A stretch of DNA of 64,000 nt from Oscheius dolichura (GCA_932521035.1 OW051495.1:10106001-10170000); one strand, 5' to 3'; numbered from the stretch's first letter, positions 11,708 through 23,196 are shown. Made by a program: numbers and translations. Notes: a model not told the origin generated them from the letters alone.

Positions 11708-12157
11708 TTATAAGATACGATTAAATATTAATAGTAGAATCCCCAGAAGGGGGTGCAACGTATCCGACGAGTTACAAAGCTCACCGCTGCAGCAGCAGAC
11801 ACTCGCAGTGACGACGCCAATTTCCGAGCTGGCGCAGTCGCCGGCCGAGATTTCCTGAACACGCAACAGGGTAAGGGAATCTATAGTCTGTGCTCACGTT
11901 ACAGTAACTGGCTACTTTTGTGTCACAGCCATAAGTGGTCCTGTCGTCGCCGGAGCCAATGGTCGTGGACCTGAAATAGGGCTTTTTTTGGAGCTTTTCA
12001 ACTCGTTTCGGATGTTTTCTGATAAAATCCTTATACCACTACATTCGAAAACTTAGAGACTACCATATCTTCCGTTTAGGACCAAAAAGACCCCTCAATA
12101 AGTGAGTAATCCAGAGTTTTAGGCGCATTTTGAGGAAATTAGGGTAGAAATGGCTCA

Positions 12158-12202
<45 letters not shown>

Positions 12203-13124
12203 GTTCGCGTCGTCTCCTACGACCAAATCTCGAGCCCAAGCCTATATAATGTAGTACTTGGCCTGCTGAATGTGATATATATCGTATCGTTGAGAGTATT
12301 CCATTGGATAGCCAGAGTGAGTCGGAAAATTGCCGCGAAAGCTCGTCCGGTGTCCATATCAGCCCCTATCGGCAGTAGCGCCTTCCGCTTCCTCTTTTAT
12401 CGCTATCCCTACTAATTCTTTTCGTTTCCTGCATTTCAGACCACCTTTATCTCTCTATTTTATGGTTTGTTATCTCATCCTGTCCCAAATTACCCGGGGG
12501 ACGTTAAACTGAACGCTCTGGGACGAGAAAGGGCACAGTTCTCTGCTTATCCTGTTTAACATTTTCTATTCCTCACCCACAAATCTGTTTTATCTCCAGT
12601 GGATCTCCAAATTCGCCTTATTCCTCTCTCTTTTCCCAGAAAACGAACCACTCAACTCGTTGATTAGTGTTCTTCTTCGAAAATGCAAATCTTCTGGTTG
12701 ACTCATCCCCGTTGGCAAATTTCCAAGGTGTCAAAAGAGAGGGGAAGCGGGTCAGCTGTGTTTGTCTCGGGGACTCTTCTCCCCGGCTGATCGTGTGCTT
12801 CGATCAGCTGTTCTCTGCCCTTGTTTTTAGTTCGAAGAACCGGGGGGAGGGGGCCCTTCGAGAAGACTGAACTCTGTCCTCAGGGGCACCTCCCGACAAA
12901 TATCACTCTTTTCAGGGGACTAGGGAACAGGAGAGGGGAACTAACTCACTTGTAACACTTTGTCGAGCAGGGAATCGTCTTACTGTAGGAATTAGGAGGG
13001 TTATCCGACTTTGTAGCTGGAAATTAACAATTTTGAATTGTAAAATAGCTGGCTTACTGTGAGTATAGCAATTAAAAGCGACGGCGACTGAAATTAGAGA
13101 GAAGAGAATCCAGTAAGATGACAT
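11708..13124 (-). CDS. Ly6/uPAR-type GPI-anchored secreted protein
   Basis: Start MSSYWILFSLISVAVAF is a signal peptide followed by the Ly6-type opening NCYTH. Exons join with intact frame: 13124-13059; about 13016-12950 (TKSDNPPNSYSKTIPCSTKC); then a long intron to 11973, whose next exon gives STTIGSGDDRTTYGCDTKV and SYCN. The last exon carries ISAGDCASSEIGVVTASVCC with a CCC...LCN ending, typical of the three-finger Ly6 fold, then a hydrophobic tail (HPLLGILLLIF) that fits a GPI-anchor signal. It would be exported and tethered to the outer membrane leaflet; in nematodes such proteins often tune receptors in neurons. The roughly 975-base intron contains a 41-base run of C. Confidence 0.75.
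12160..12200 (+). repeat. poly(C) run of 41 bases
   Basis: An uninterrupted homopolymer of C inside the large intron of the Ly6-type gene. Its length in the genome is uncertain because such runs slip in replication and sequencing. Confidence 0.95.
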
Positions 13125-13709
13125 TTTGGCAGAGAGAAAGTTGAAGTGTTATCGTTTTTTTGGAGGAGGACGCCCATTGACCAGCTGATTCTGTTTGTTT
13201 ACTCCTTCGAACGGGAACAAATGTTCGAGTTGACCATTTTCTGAGACTAAATTGAGATATGAAAATACAGAGAGATCAAATAATTATCGGGAAAAAGTCA
13301 AAGCGAAAAAGTCAGAGGACAACAACAACCGGGGGTGATGGATGGATGTTGTCTGGGTACGGCGGAGTCAGAACTTTTGAGGAACACAGGAAATGTTGTT
13401 GAGGGCAGTCAAATGAGAAAAACAGAGGGCTGACAGTTGGAGACCTTCCTGGGGGAGGGGGGACGAGAATCCGATGGACCGAGCTCGAGCCTTGAATACC
13501 CTCAAAACCTTGTATCCAACCCCATTTCGGATCGGATGGAGACCGTCCTGCTGGCAATACGCTCCTTCCAATGTGCAGATGTTTTATTTCGCTAACAAAT
13601 ATTTGGTAGAACTATTTCTTCCCCGAGTTTTCAAAGACATCAAAGGCTCAGTCATTTCTTTTTCTTTTCCGCCATTTCCTCCCCACGGAACCCTAGCCAG
13701 ACTACTCCA

Positions 13710-13835
13710 GTGCCCGGTTCCAAGATCTACCCTGGAGGGTTCCCGAGAACCCCATCCCGGTCCATCTTGGAACGCTCTTTTCCCCCCAATTCCTCGAGAC
13801 AGGCATTTTCCCGGAAAGATCTTGGAACCGGGCAC
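13710..13835. repeat. inverted repeat, perfect 19-base arms
   Basis: The left arm at 13710-13728 (GTGCCCGGTTCCAAGATCT) is matched exactly as reverse complement at 13817-13835, with about 88 bases between them. A related partial copy, CCATCTTGGAACGC, lies in the loop. The element could be a small non-autonomous transposon relic or a hairpin transcript. Confidence 0.85.
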
Positions 13836-14821
13836 AGAGCTCAGAAGAACTGAGGGCACTAATTTTCCGAGAGGTTCTTGGACGTCGCCGTCGGATTCAA
13901 TCAGACAAAGGGGCTGATGTTCCTCTTCCGGCCCGCGTCTTCCTCCCCAACACCTTTCCATCCTTTTCTATTCCACATGTCTTCTTTAATTTGGCAAGTA
14001 TTTCCTCTTAGGACTTTTAAGCAGTTCTAGATGGATAATTGTTTTCGGCCTCCGCTGAAATTGCCTGTCATTTGTTTCCCGTTTCCGTCGCGGACCTTCC
14101 TGAAAAACACAGCTGCTAACGGCCCATAAACAGCGCTTCCCCTGCATTGGCCCCGTTCCAAAATCTTCGCATAACCATGTCACGCGTTCAAAAAGCAACA
14201 AACAAGCAAACAGAGAGACTCATACACCGCCAGTCAGCTAATTCCGTCACCCCGATAACAACATGCGAGACGCGTTTGTCCTGATTCTATTTTTGCAAGC
14301 TGATCCCCTTTTATGTACATAATTCAACGGGGGGCAATCATAGACGGGGGACTTACATTTCAGGATTTATTAAACAACTTTTATAACAAACGAATAATGC
14401 ACTGGGGAAAGACGCCGACTCTTGGGTAATGTGAGAGATAGTTTGTGACGGCGGGGCTCCGTCTTCCCGGCTGTTGCTTTGAAGATTGGAGCCTGCCTGA
14501 AACATTCATAGCTGTGGCAGATAACGGCACTGGGTGGCCCTTTCTCCCCGAATCATGCAATCCTAGGCAGATAACTTCCTTTTCTCCAATGCTTCCTCAC
14601 TTTTACCGCCTTTTTCTGCAAATATCTTGCGGGTGCAAGACGTAAGAAAGTTCACCTTGTCTTATTAGAAAGGGGACTAGATACACCTCGTGCTGGAACC
14701 CATATCGCCTCGGCATGACCACAAAACCAGGCACCCCTTTATATTTTCCCTGTCTAGGGACTTTGTGGGGCTATTAGGCACCCAGTAGATCAGTTCCCTA
14801 TCTCCATCTGACTGTATGCCA

Positions 14822-14915
14822 TACTTACTCTATTATAAGCCCAGGGGCCTCTATTTTTCAATACCCCCCTCGGAGGGGGGCTTTTATTTGGAGGGGGCTT
14901 ATAATAGAGTAAGTA
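14822..14915. repeat. inverted repeat, perfect 21-base arms with nested hairpin
   Basis: The arms at 14822-14842 and 14895-14915 are exact reverse complements and begin TACTTACTCTATTATAAG. The loop contains a second palindrome, CCCCCCTCGGAGGGGGG, so the whole 94 bases can fold into one long stem. The layout suits a miniature inverted-repeat element. Confidence 0.85.
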
Positions 14916-15257
14916 CGGTAGTGTAGAATAACCTTTCCGCCCCTAGCTTGATGCCGCCTCCTTTTTGATCCTCTACCTGGTAGGAAACCCCCGAGACGCC
15001 GAAACCTGATCTCCGCAACAGAGGTGATATCTCTCTTACCTTCTTGTTAGTCGTTCTTTTCATGTTGCCTGATAATTCCTTCCCCAATCTCCAATGACCG
15101 ATGTACTCCAATTTCGGGGACTAGACCCATGGCTATCTGAAAATTCCGTCTTTCTCGGGTCGGCAAAAAAGACGACAGCAGTTTTGCATATGAACGAGCA
15201 GCTGTCACGAGTCTATGCGCAACGACGACGCCGTTCTCTCCTCGTTCGGCCAAACTT

Positions 15258-15487
15258 TTAACTTTGTCCCCTGATAACCCCTACCTTTTCCTCGTCTTTT
15301 AATTCGGATTTTGGTATTTTGATGACTTCATGTTCCACGATCACGTTCTTTACCAAATTGCCCTCTTCGTCATGGCCGGCTCCGATTTCCATCGCCGCGT
15401 GAACACCGACTTCTCCTAGACCATTGGGATCCTGGAGAAAAAAGAGAGGGCATAAACAAAAGAAAAAAGTGGACTCACATCAGACAT
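15258..15487 (-). CDS. small acidic protein, three-codon first exon
   Basis: Exon 1 is only ATG TCT GAT (15487-15479), followed by a GTGAGT donor. After a short intron ending CTCCAG the second exon opens with PNGLGEVGVHAAMEIGAGHD, continues EGNLVKNVIVEHEVIKIPKS and ends at TAA 15258. The product is about 60 residues, acidic and soluble, with no signal or membrane segment. Family unknown. The minute first exon starting MSD recalls the two small genes at 5236 and 5933. A GTAGGGGTTATCAG near the end could mimic an intron but is too short to be one. Confidence 0.5.
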
Positions 15488-16554
15488 CTCCGGATATTTT
15501 TAGGCACGAGTAGCAGTACCTTTGTCCTGGTTGAATCGATGTGCCCTTTATAGGGGTGTGGGCACGGGGAATAACAAAATGTGACCGGGGCGGCAGACGG
15601 GTATTCCCCCCGTGTAAACAACAAGGAACAGTTCATCTTTGTTTCCTCTATCACTTTCTTCGCCACTCCTGAAAGTCACACCAGGATGGTGGGGGATTAT
15701 AGGGTCACTTTTCCCCCAATCATCCCTTTCTTGGGGATCTGCTCTGGAAAGATACTGCCCCCCACCCCCCGTCTACAGAATCTACTCCTGCCTTCGGTCC
15801 CTTTATTTTGATTAGAGACCGAAATCAGATGTTTCTGCTCATTATTCACTGTTTATGAACCATGAATCATGGTCTGTTATCTCACAGCCGTTTTGCCAAC
15901 CGGCGTCATAAGTTTCATCATCCGGATATCCTGGTCTTGGCCCCGTTCCTTCTCCCCTGGTGCCCACTTGCCGGACAACGCCACTTTCCGGTTCTTGTCT
16001 ATCTCTTCTTCCCATTATTCATGTTTCAATCATTTTTGGGCATCTCTCTGGCAACCATCTCACCCTGTAATCGCTTTCGGCCAAACCCCTCATCCTAGAC
16101 GGGTTCCCCTCCTGGTGTCCCAAAAGAGCTGCCCCTTTTCTCTTGAGTTTCTAGTTGGGGAAAAAGTGGAAAAAGCGAAAGCCCTTGGGAATAAACAATT
16201 ACCCAGTGAAAACGAGGCAGTACTCGGTTACATAAAGAGTAGGAATACTCTAGAACGGACCATTGACTGCCCAAAGGACCCTGGACCGGGGATCACTAGA
16301 TCATAGACCTCTTCTTCTCTTTTCCCCTCTCTTGGGACTTATTTCCCTCATTTCGCCACTTCGTGTTGTTTCCTCCCTCTCTATTTACCATCCCCATATA
16401 AACAAGCTCCTCCTGTAAACAGGCAACATTTCCCAACACGTGAGGCTATTTTGATCGGGGTAGTTTACTTGTCCACTTGGCTTCTCTCTTGTTTCCCTCT
16501 TTTACTCGATTATCGAATTTCAGCTACAAGATTCCCCTCTATTCCTTGGAAGTT
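15488..16554. other. divergent upstream region, no gene seen
   Basis: Shared 5' region of the small acidic gene (minus) and glyoxalase I (plus). A plus-strand open frame at 15869-16306 is long, but it starts in low-complexity sequence and shows no domain; I do not support it as a gene. Confidence 0.4.
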
Positions 16555-17541
16555 ATGGCTTTTTGTGGTATTGGAAACGAGCCCCAGCCTATTCCGGCTT
16601 CAATAGTAGCTTTTTCTTTGTTTTTGGAGAAATAAAGGAATGTTTAGATTCCCGAGCTGACTGGAGATCCCCCGGCGGCCACGGCTGGCTTCTATCTGCA
16701 GCAGACGATGTACAGGATCAGGGACCCTAGGAAGAGTCTGCCCTTCTACATCAATGTCCTGGGAATGAGGTGGGTGTCGGGAATATTTAGAATCACGGCT
16801 CAACCCAGTCCCGTTCCTTTATGTTCCCGCCCTCTCCTCTCCGTGTTTCTGTACCTTTGTGCATTTCTTGGGAGCTCTTCAAAGTCACAGCTTCCCTAGG
16901 GCTCTTCTCGCCTTCAAAGAGATTTCTATTCAATAGGGAACCTCTAAATATAGTCCCGTTTACCACCTATTTTTTTAAACTGCCCCTCCAACCCCCAGAA
17001 TGATCCCTACTTCAGAAACAAGATTGCAGGCTCCTGAAGCAGTTGGATTTCCCCTCCGGAAAGTTCACCGTCTATTTCCTGGGCTACAAGGATCCGATGG
17101 AGATTCCCGAGGAAGAGTCTGAACAGGCCTATTTCGCCCTGTCCACCATGTCTACCGTTGAATTGACCCAGTGAGTCTCCTCCTCTTCTTATTTTTGTAA
17201 CTATCTTTATTCTAGCAACTGGGGAACGGAGTTCTATGACAATTTCGCCTATCACAACGGAAATAAGGAGCCCAAGGGCTATGGTCAGTCGTCTCCTCTC
17301 CCAATCCCACCAAATGAGTTGTTTAGGACATATTGGCATTGCTGTCCCCGATGTGGAGAAGGCCTGTGACCATTTCTATGAGAATGGAGTCGAGTTTGTG
17401 AAGAAACCCAACGAGGGCAACATGAAGGGACTGGCCTTCATCCAGGACCCCGATGGCTACTGGATCGAGATTTTCAATCCCCACACCGTGCCTTTGGAGG
17501 ACCAGAAGAAGGCCGAGAAGGGGGACGAGCGGGAGAAATAG
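16555..17541 (+). CDS. GLO1: glyoxalase I (lactoylglutathione lyase)
   Basis: Converts the hemithioacetal of methylglyoxal and glutathione to S-lactoylglutathione in the cytosol. Exons: [16 protein letters not shown] from 16555; [20 protein letters not shown] then [15 protein letters not shown]; a 280-base intron; [20 protein letters not shown] and [25 protein letters not shown]; and [20 protein letters not shown] to the end. All four metal ligands of the eukaryotic enzyme are in place: Gln in LQQT, Glu in VELTHNWG, His in GHIGIAV and Glu in WIEIFNP. The C-terminus is a short Lys/Glu tail. Length (about 185 residues) equals the family norm. An AATAAA lies at 17635. No other reading fits as well. 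Confidence 0.95.
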
Positions 17542-17910
17542 GCAACAAATACTATTATATGCTACACTTTAACATTTCCAACGAGCTATGTACACAGACT
17601 TGTTATTTTATATAAGAAAAGGAGATTGGTAAAGAATAAACATTGTAACCTCCATTTGTAGGGCGTCTAGACTACTCGTTTACTGTCTTTCATAGGTTCA
17701 GGTTGATGGCTGGCCGTTGGGAAGCACTGTCCGGCAAGAGGAGATCCGCCGAGGAGATGGAAGACACCCTGAATGGGACGTCTCCTTCATCCCCAAAAAC
17801 TTGTTTGCAATTAAAAAGCATTTATTTAAGAAATGTGCTTTCAAAAAAGGGCAATACCCTATGTACAGATAGATACACTGGTCTTGTCGCGATTGTATTG
17901 TAGACGATGT

Positions 17911-18898
17911 TTAGCGTCTTCTGCAGCAGGAGCTGCCGCACTGGCTGTAGCCGGAGTTGCATCCGCATCCTCCGCTGGACTGCTGGACACAGGGGACGAC
18001 GATCTGTTGAGCCTGTTGGCAGGTCTGTTGGCAGGTCTGGAAGAGTCCCAATTAGAGGAGGACAGCCTCGGGGAGACTCACACTCTGGCAGACTGGCTGG
18101 CACTGGACGGCGGGGGTCTGAGCCTGGCAGGTATTCATGCAGCTGCTCTGGCAGGACTGTTGGCATTGGTTCTGCTGTTGCTGCTGGATGACGATGATCT
18201 GCTGGGGCTGGGAGTTACCGCAAGCGGACTGGAATGATCTCTCTATTTGCCGGGTCCCGGGGGGAAAGGCTCACCGAGCACTGGTTATTGCAGCTGGAAG
18301 AGCAGCTGGGAGTGGAGCAGCTGGACTGGCACTGGTTGGAGCACGAGCTCTGGCAGCTGTCTCCCGGCTGGGCCACGATCACGATCGGCTGCTGCTGGTT
18401 GTTTCCACAGGCCTGGGAACAGCTGGGCTGGCAGGACTGCTGGCACGTCTGGGTCTGGCAGGAGGATTGGCACTGGCTCTGGCACTGGTTCTGGCAGCTG
18501 GAGGAGGAGGCCTGGACTTGGACGACGATGGGCTGGGGCTGGTCGTCACAGACGGGGGCACACTGTTGCTGGCAACCACAGTTGCTGCTCTGGCCACACG
18601 AGGACTGGCACTGGCTTTGGCATTGGTTGCAGCTCTGCTGCTGAGGTAGTTGGACCATCATGACCTGGGGAGGAGGCTGGGACTGGCCGCAGCAGGAGCT
18701 CTGCTGCTGGTTACAGCACTGGCGCTTGGCACGAACGGCGGCCACTGCGGTGGCATTCTGAGAATAGGGAGGATAAGGAGGGGGATCGGGGCCGGGGGTC
18801 ACCTCAGTCTTCTCTTCGCCTTTCTCTTCCTCTCCGTAGGCAGAAGTAAAGGCAAGGGCAAAGAGAGCGAAGGCGAGGAAAAGACGACGAGAAGCCAT
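17911..18898 (-). CDS. Cys/Gln-rich repetitive secreted protein
   Basis: Three exons. The start at 18898 begins a clear signal peptide (MASRRLFLAFALFALAFTSA). An acidic pro-region then ends in a dibasic, furin-like site (AVRAKRQ). The mature part is built of repeats of CQSQCQSSC and related CQ/CS units, alternating with Gln-rich hydrophobic blocks such as QPIVVQVQ and QPIVIVAQP. Introns at about 18236-18281 and 18034-18083 are GT-AG and preserve frame. The end is GGCGCNSGYSQC then SSCCRRR. Such cysteine/glutamine patterns suit an extracellular, disulfide- or transglutaminase-cross-linked structural protein such as cuticle, eggshell or mucus; that is inference. High GC makes all frames open here, which explains overlapping shadow frames. 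Confidence 0.8.
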
Positions 18899-19570
18899 GA
18901 TGCCGGCAGTGGTGTCCTTCCTCCCCCGGGCCATAGCTTATAACGGCCTGCCAGGACCGGCTTCATCCGGAAATCGGACGACACACCCATGGTTTTTTGA
19001 TTGGATGAGAACACAGCTTGAACTGTCCGAGAGCAAACGTGAGGATTCCCCATTGTCCGGTTTCAGGGACGAGAGAGACAAACGAACAAAAAGTGACTAC
19101 ACGGGAAAGAATGAGCAACACGGGAAAAAGACAGTTTATAGTCTGGACAATAGAAGAGGAAATTCTCGGGAATATGCCCACATGTCTATACAGTATCCCT
19201 ATTGAGCAACGGAAGAGGGCTCTCCTCCTTTGTGAACGATGTTCGCGGATAGACGACGAATAATGCCAAGAGTACTTCTTTCTGTTGTCTATTCCTGTGA
19301 GCTATCCACCCTCACGGCCCTTTCTCCCTATTCTTCACTTTTTCTCAAACTAACAGTGACAAGTTAGTTTTCAATTTCCAGTGGCCGTATGCAATCAACT
19401 ACCCGGGCTCACCCGGGAGGCTCCCTGGTGATAAGAAGAATCGACCAGTTCTCATAACATTTTTTTTCAAATAAAGATACGGATGACGGAGTAGACACTA
19501 AACAACATGATAAAAAGAAGAAAAAAGATTATAAAATTGGAAACAACAGGGTACGCATCGGAGAGAGGGA
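18899..19570. other. intergenic, no gene seen
   Basis: Apart from the TATA-like motif, this holds the 3' flank of the dehydrogenase at 19571. I see no coding structure; short open frames here are shadows without start or splice signals. Confidence 0.4.
18937..18942 (-). promoter_or_regulatory. TATA-box-like element
   Basis: TATAAG on the minus strand 39 bases upstream of the start of the Cys/Gln-rich gene, inside an otherwise GC-rich stretch. Spacing suits a core promoter with a very short leader. Confidence 0.45.
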
Positions 19571-20690
19571 TTAGTAGGAAAGAGACTCGCCAGTACGGTC
19601 ATAGTAGCCTCCGGACTTCTCCTTGGTCAGCTGGTCGATCTGTTTGACAAGACTGAAGGCCGACTCCTCAATCTGCAACAGGCATTTCTCTTCCATTCGA
19701 GACCTTTCCTACCGTAGTCGGAGCTTCCGGTCCTCCCATATCGGTGCGAACCCATCCCGGATGATAGGCGGCCGTTACGATGCCGTATCTCTCCAAATCC
19801 GTGGCCATGCACTTGGTCATGGCATTCATAGCCGCCTGAATTTTTTGTCCACCTTTAAATGGGGAAGAATACCTTGCTCATACTGTAGGCCAGGTATCCC
19901 TTCTCGGTGGAGCCACCCTCGGCGATTTCGCGGGTGATGGAAGCCAGATTGGAGGAGATGTTGATGACGCGGCAGACGGCAGACGACTCGGCGGCTCGCT
20001 TCAGAAGGGGCAGGAAGTACTGTAAGAAATAATTGAGGGGAATATAAGAGAGGAAAGGCACCTGGATGACGATGACAGGCGAGATGGCATTGGTGATCAG
20101 ATGCTCCGTAATGACCTTTCGGTCGGGCTCGCCGTCGGTCTGGTACTCTTCGAGGATGCCGGCATTATTGACCAGAATGTTCAGGCCACAGTCGCCGACA
20201 ATCTTCGAGACCTGGAAGAGGGGGGAAGTGATTTTGTTGGCTGTCAATGGGTCCCATACCTCGTCGACGGCCTTCTTGATGGCCTTGTCACAGGTGACAT
20301 CCATCTTGACGATATGGAGTCGAGGGTCGTGGATCTCCTTCAACTCCTGGGATAAAGTTCCTAACTTTTCACAGACACAATCTTGGCTAAATTAATCGGA
20401 GCCCAGTTTCCCATCCAAAAAGCCTTCCAATTTCTCATTTTGGTTGGGAAAATGAGGGACAGCCGTCTCTTGAACGAGGATCAACCCCAACCCTTATCTA
20501 CGGTAACTTGGCCCTTCAATCTAACTGGGGGATAACTGCCTCTCTTACTATGACTAAAAAAACTCACGTCGTCATGCTTCGGATGGAGACCAGTAGCGAT
20601 AACGTGGTGGATGTCGCTCGTCTTCAAGAACTCGCGCACCAGACCAAGACCGATGCCTTTGTCACAGCCGGTAATCAGAACGTTGGACAT
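19571..20690 (-). CDS. short-chain dehydrogenase/reductase (C-factor/sniffer type)
   Basis: A cytosolic NAD(P)H-dependent oxidoreductase. From ATG 20690: MSNVLITGCDKGIGLGLVRE holds the TGxxxGIG nucleotide motif. Next come RLHIVKMDVTCDKAI, LNILVNNAGI (the NNAG motif), VINISSNLASI with the catalytic Ser, and YSMSK, the YxxxK catalytic pair. The end has YHPGWVRTDMGGPEAP and a final YYDRTGESLSY. Six exons are split by GT-AG introns of 45-60 bases. This motif set is that of the C-signal/sniffer carbonyl-reductase-like subgroup. A paralog at 30211-31136 shares exon layout. A TATATA at 20778-20783 lies about 90 bases upstream of the start. Substrate unknown. Confidence 0.9.
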
Positions 20691-21843
20691 ATTTTCTGAA
20701 AAGGGAAAGGAGCTACTTGAATGGGAAATGAGAAAGAGAAGGGGAGCCGAATGAAGCTGGTTGTTTATGGGAGAGACTATATAGGAGCAAAAGGACCAAA
20801 AGATCGTCAACAGGGCCATAAACACATGAGTGGACAGAGGTCAACAGGCGGGGAGGACAACAAAATACGAATGTTTATCTCCTATTGGGTCAGAGGATTG
20901 GGAAAGAGGAAGAGGAAGATAGGCACAAACAAGCAAGCCATTTTGCAGAGGGATCTGGTAACCAGAGAACGAGGAGGGGAGGACAGTTGTAGAAGGGAAG
21001 AACTGCTGCTGCTGGCGGGATTTCCAGCCTTTGTAACTCAAAAATTTACTGAAGCAACCAGTAGCATTCGATAGAGACATGTGAACTATATCGGCACACC
21101 AAATTTCAGCCCATATAACGGTAAATTTCAGGTGTTATCCGGGTTGAAAAATGGCTGCCGAGATCTTACGGGTGAAAATTGAATGTTAGGCAATTTTCAC
21201 CTTTTCGAACCCTGAGGCCAGCTGTGATTGTTTGTTTCATGTTTGAAATTAATAAAAAACGGAGAAAAGGGAGCGAAGGGGCGAATAATTGTGGTATAGT
21301 GACTATTCGAAAGGAAATGGGGATGGGAAGAGCCGTTATGTGGATATTGTTGTACCTGCTAAAATGCCTTTCTAGCGTATTCATCTGTTGAAGATGACGG
21401 CATCTGAGTAGATATGCTACCCTGACATCGTAACTCATTAGTGAACATTGGCTACCCTCGAGTGATTCTAATCTCAAAAAATTTTGACTTTCTTTCATAG
21501 AAACAAGGGATCAGCTTGGTCAAATATTCATAAAGACCAGTGGGTGTGACGAGATTATCACCGTATGCACAGGTGTCTTTCTTTCTTAGAAAAGCTGATC
21601 AAAGATAATCTGCTGTTGTTATTTTCGCTCCTCTTGCAAAAGAACTGGAACACATCTCGGCTCCTATCCATAACATTCTGCTAGAAGATAATTTTCCCCA
21701 CAAATTACACAAAATCTCGTCATCTTCTCAAGAAAGTGTAGACATTGACTCTCCCATCTTGAATATTCACAGCCGGTGAACTTCTCATCATATTCCACCT
21801 GTTTTATTAATCAAAAAATCAGCTCCACCCGACTCAGTCTCCA
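20691..21843. other. divergent intergenic region
   Basis: Between the SDR (minus) and the receptor (plus). It contains TATATA at 20778-20783 for the SDR and one copy of a dispersed CTGCCGAGATCTTACGGGTG element at 21155-21174. No coding structure found. Confidence 0.45.
21155..21174 (+). repeat. copy of a short dispersed repeat
   Basis: CTGCCGAGATCTTACGGGTG. The same 20-mer recurs exactly at 31844-31863, with a diverged copy at 31809-31828. Confidence 0.8.
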
Positions 21844-23065
21844 ATGAAACTTTTCTACATCACCCCAAATAATAAAACTATAATCGTCCTCCAATTTTGG
21901 TTCATACTTGAGGCCGTCTTCATCTGTATCAACTATATTGTCTTCCTAGCTTTTATTATTTTAACTGTTAGGATTCGAATCCATATAAATTTGAAGGTAT
22001 CGCTCTAATATTCCTCTCTGAGTCAAATAGTCACAGATTCTTGGGATCGCTAGCTTTGTTACGTATATTGTCAACCTTACATCTCGGTTAATTATTTTAG
22101 CCTACCAGAGCGGTGTTCTTTCTCGTCCAAGTGAGAATCTAAAACAAGGGATAGATAGAACAATTTAGAAAATCCAGAGGAAAACTTAGTAATTGTAATC
22201 GCTTGCTGGTACAGGGCTTTTGGGTTTGGTGGCATTATAACGGTACTCTTTTGGAGTTCAATTGAACGTGAACTCTCTATCTACTATATAAGAGATTATG
22301 AAAAGAAGAAAAGATCGTGGATACCAATAATGATAATTATCATGTCTACCGTTGGTTGCGCCATAGCGAGCAGCGCCTTCGTTTTTCGTAAGCTCACCTT
22401 TCTTTCTGGTATTTCCCATTTAGAATGGCTGCCTTGGTATCCGATTGCTCTTTTCGCCTTGGCAATAGTGGTTCTCGGCTCTGTGGTAAGAAAAATTTTA
22501 AAAAAACGCTGACTTTTCCAGATGTTTTTCAACAATTATCGAAACACTTATAACTTGTACCAAGCGGTCAAACATCATCGCCTTTGCAAGCATAAATACA
22601 CGCTGAGCCTACGGTACCAACTGCATGAGAATCTGTGGTGCGGGAAGGTGTCTATTCCTATTTTTTTTAAAATCTAAAATTTCAGCTCCTCAAAAATGGG
22701 TTCATTGCTTTATCTGCAATAAATCTGTGCACCTTTATCCTCTTCTTACCGGCTCATGCAGAAATAATTAAAGTAAATTATGGTGAAGACATTACCCAAC
22801 TCTTTGATTGTTTGTACAATGTTTTCATTGCAGTGTAAGCTAGCTTTTTCAGCAGAAAAATGTGCTGACCTTTAGAAACGGCCCGGTGATTGCAATTTTC
22901 GCCGTCTGTTATAACAAATACCTCACTAATATGGTAAAAGAGATGTTCTTTGGTCATGTAAAGGAATTGGAAGAAGAGCCCGGCCAAGTCTACTTTGTGG
23001 AACTGGAAAGGCAATGGCATAGGCCACAGTCTAGGGCACCGACCCCAAGAAGAAGAAAAATGTAG
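21844..23065 (+). CDS. serpentine chemoreceptor, SRE/SRAB-like
   Basis: From ATG 21844 the exons give FWFILEAVFICINYIVFLAF (TM1), ILGIASFVTYIVNLTSRL (TM2), ENLVIVIACWYRAFGFGGI and LFWSSIERELSIYYIRDYEK (TM3 and its cytoplasmic YE motif), WIPIMIIIMSTVGCAIASS (TM4), EWLPWYPIALFALAIVVLGS (TM5), YTLSLRYQLHENLWCGK, then TM6, TM7 and a basic tail ending at TAG 23065. The phrase LSxRYQxxEN before TM6 and the YE after TM3 are hallmarks of nematode SRE/SRAB receptors. All joins can be made with 35-60-base GT-AG introns, so the gene appears intact at about 340 residues. Ligand unknown; expression in sensory neurons is inferred. Confidence 0.75.
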
Positions 23066-23196
23066 CCATCTTTACATTCCGACTATTTTATTCTTTGTGA
23101 ATAAAATCTGTTCCAAAAATTTCGAGGAAAAATCAACAACGTGGGGAAACAACAAAACAAGTAACAAAAGTGAAGTATGAACAAACAAAAAAAAGC

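Larger units (their letters stand above)
13125..15257. other. gene-poor interval with two hairpin elements
   Basis: About 2.1 kb between two minus-strand genes. Apart from two inverted repeats (13710-13835 and 14822-14915) I see no coding structure. Open frames such as 13474-13917 have no start context, splice pattern or known motif. Confidence 0.4.

Noticed and set aside
18137..18649. Long plus-strand frames over the Cys/Gln-rich gene
   Set aside because: Shadow frames caused by high GC and repeats; the minus strand has signal peptide, splice sites and promoter.
22680..22860. Apparent stop (TAA) and possible pseudogene status in TM7 of the SRE-like receptor
   Set aside because: A 41-base GT-AG intron (GTAAGC to CTTTAG) removes it and restores VNGPVIAIF in frame.
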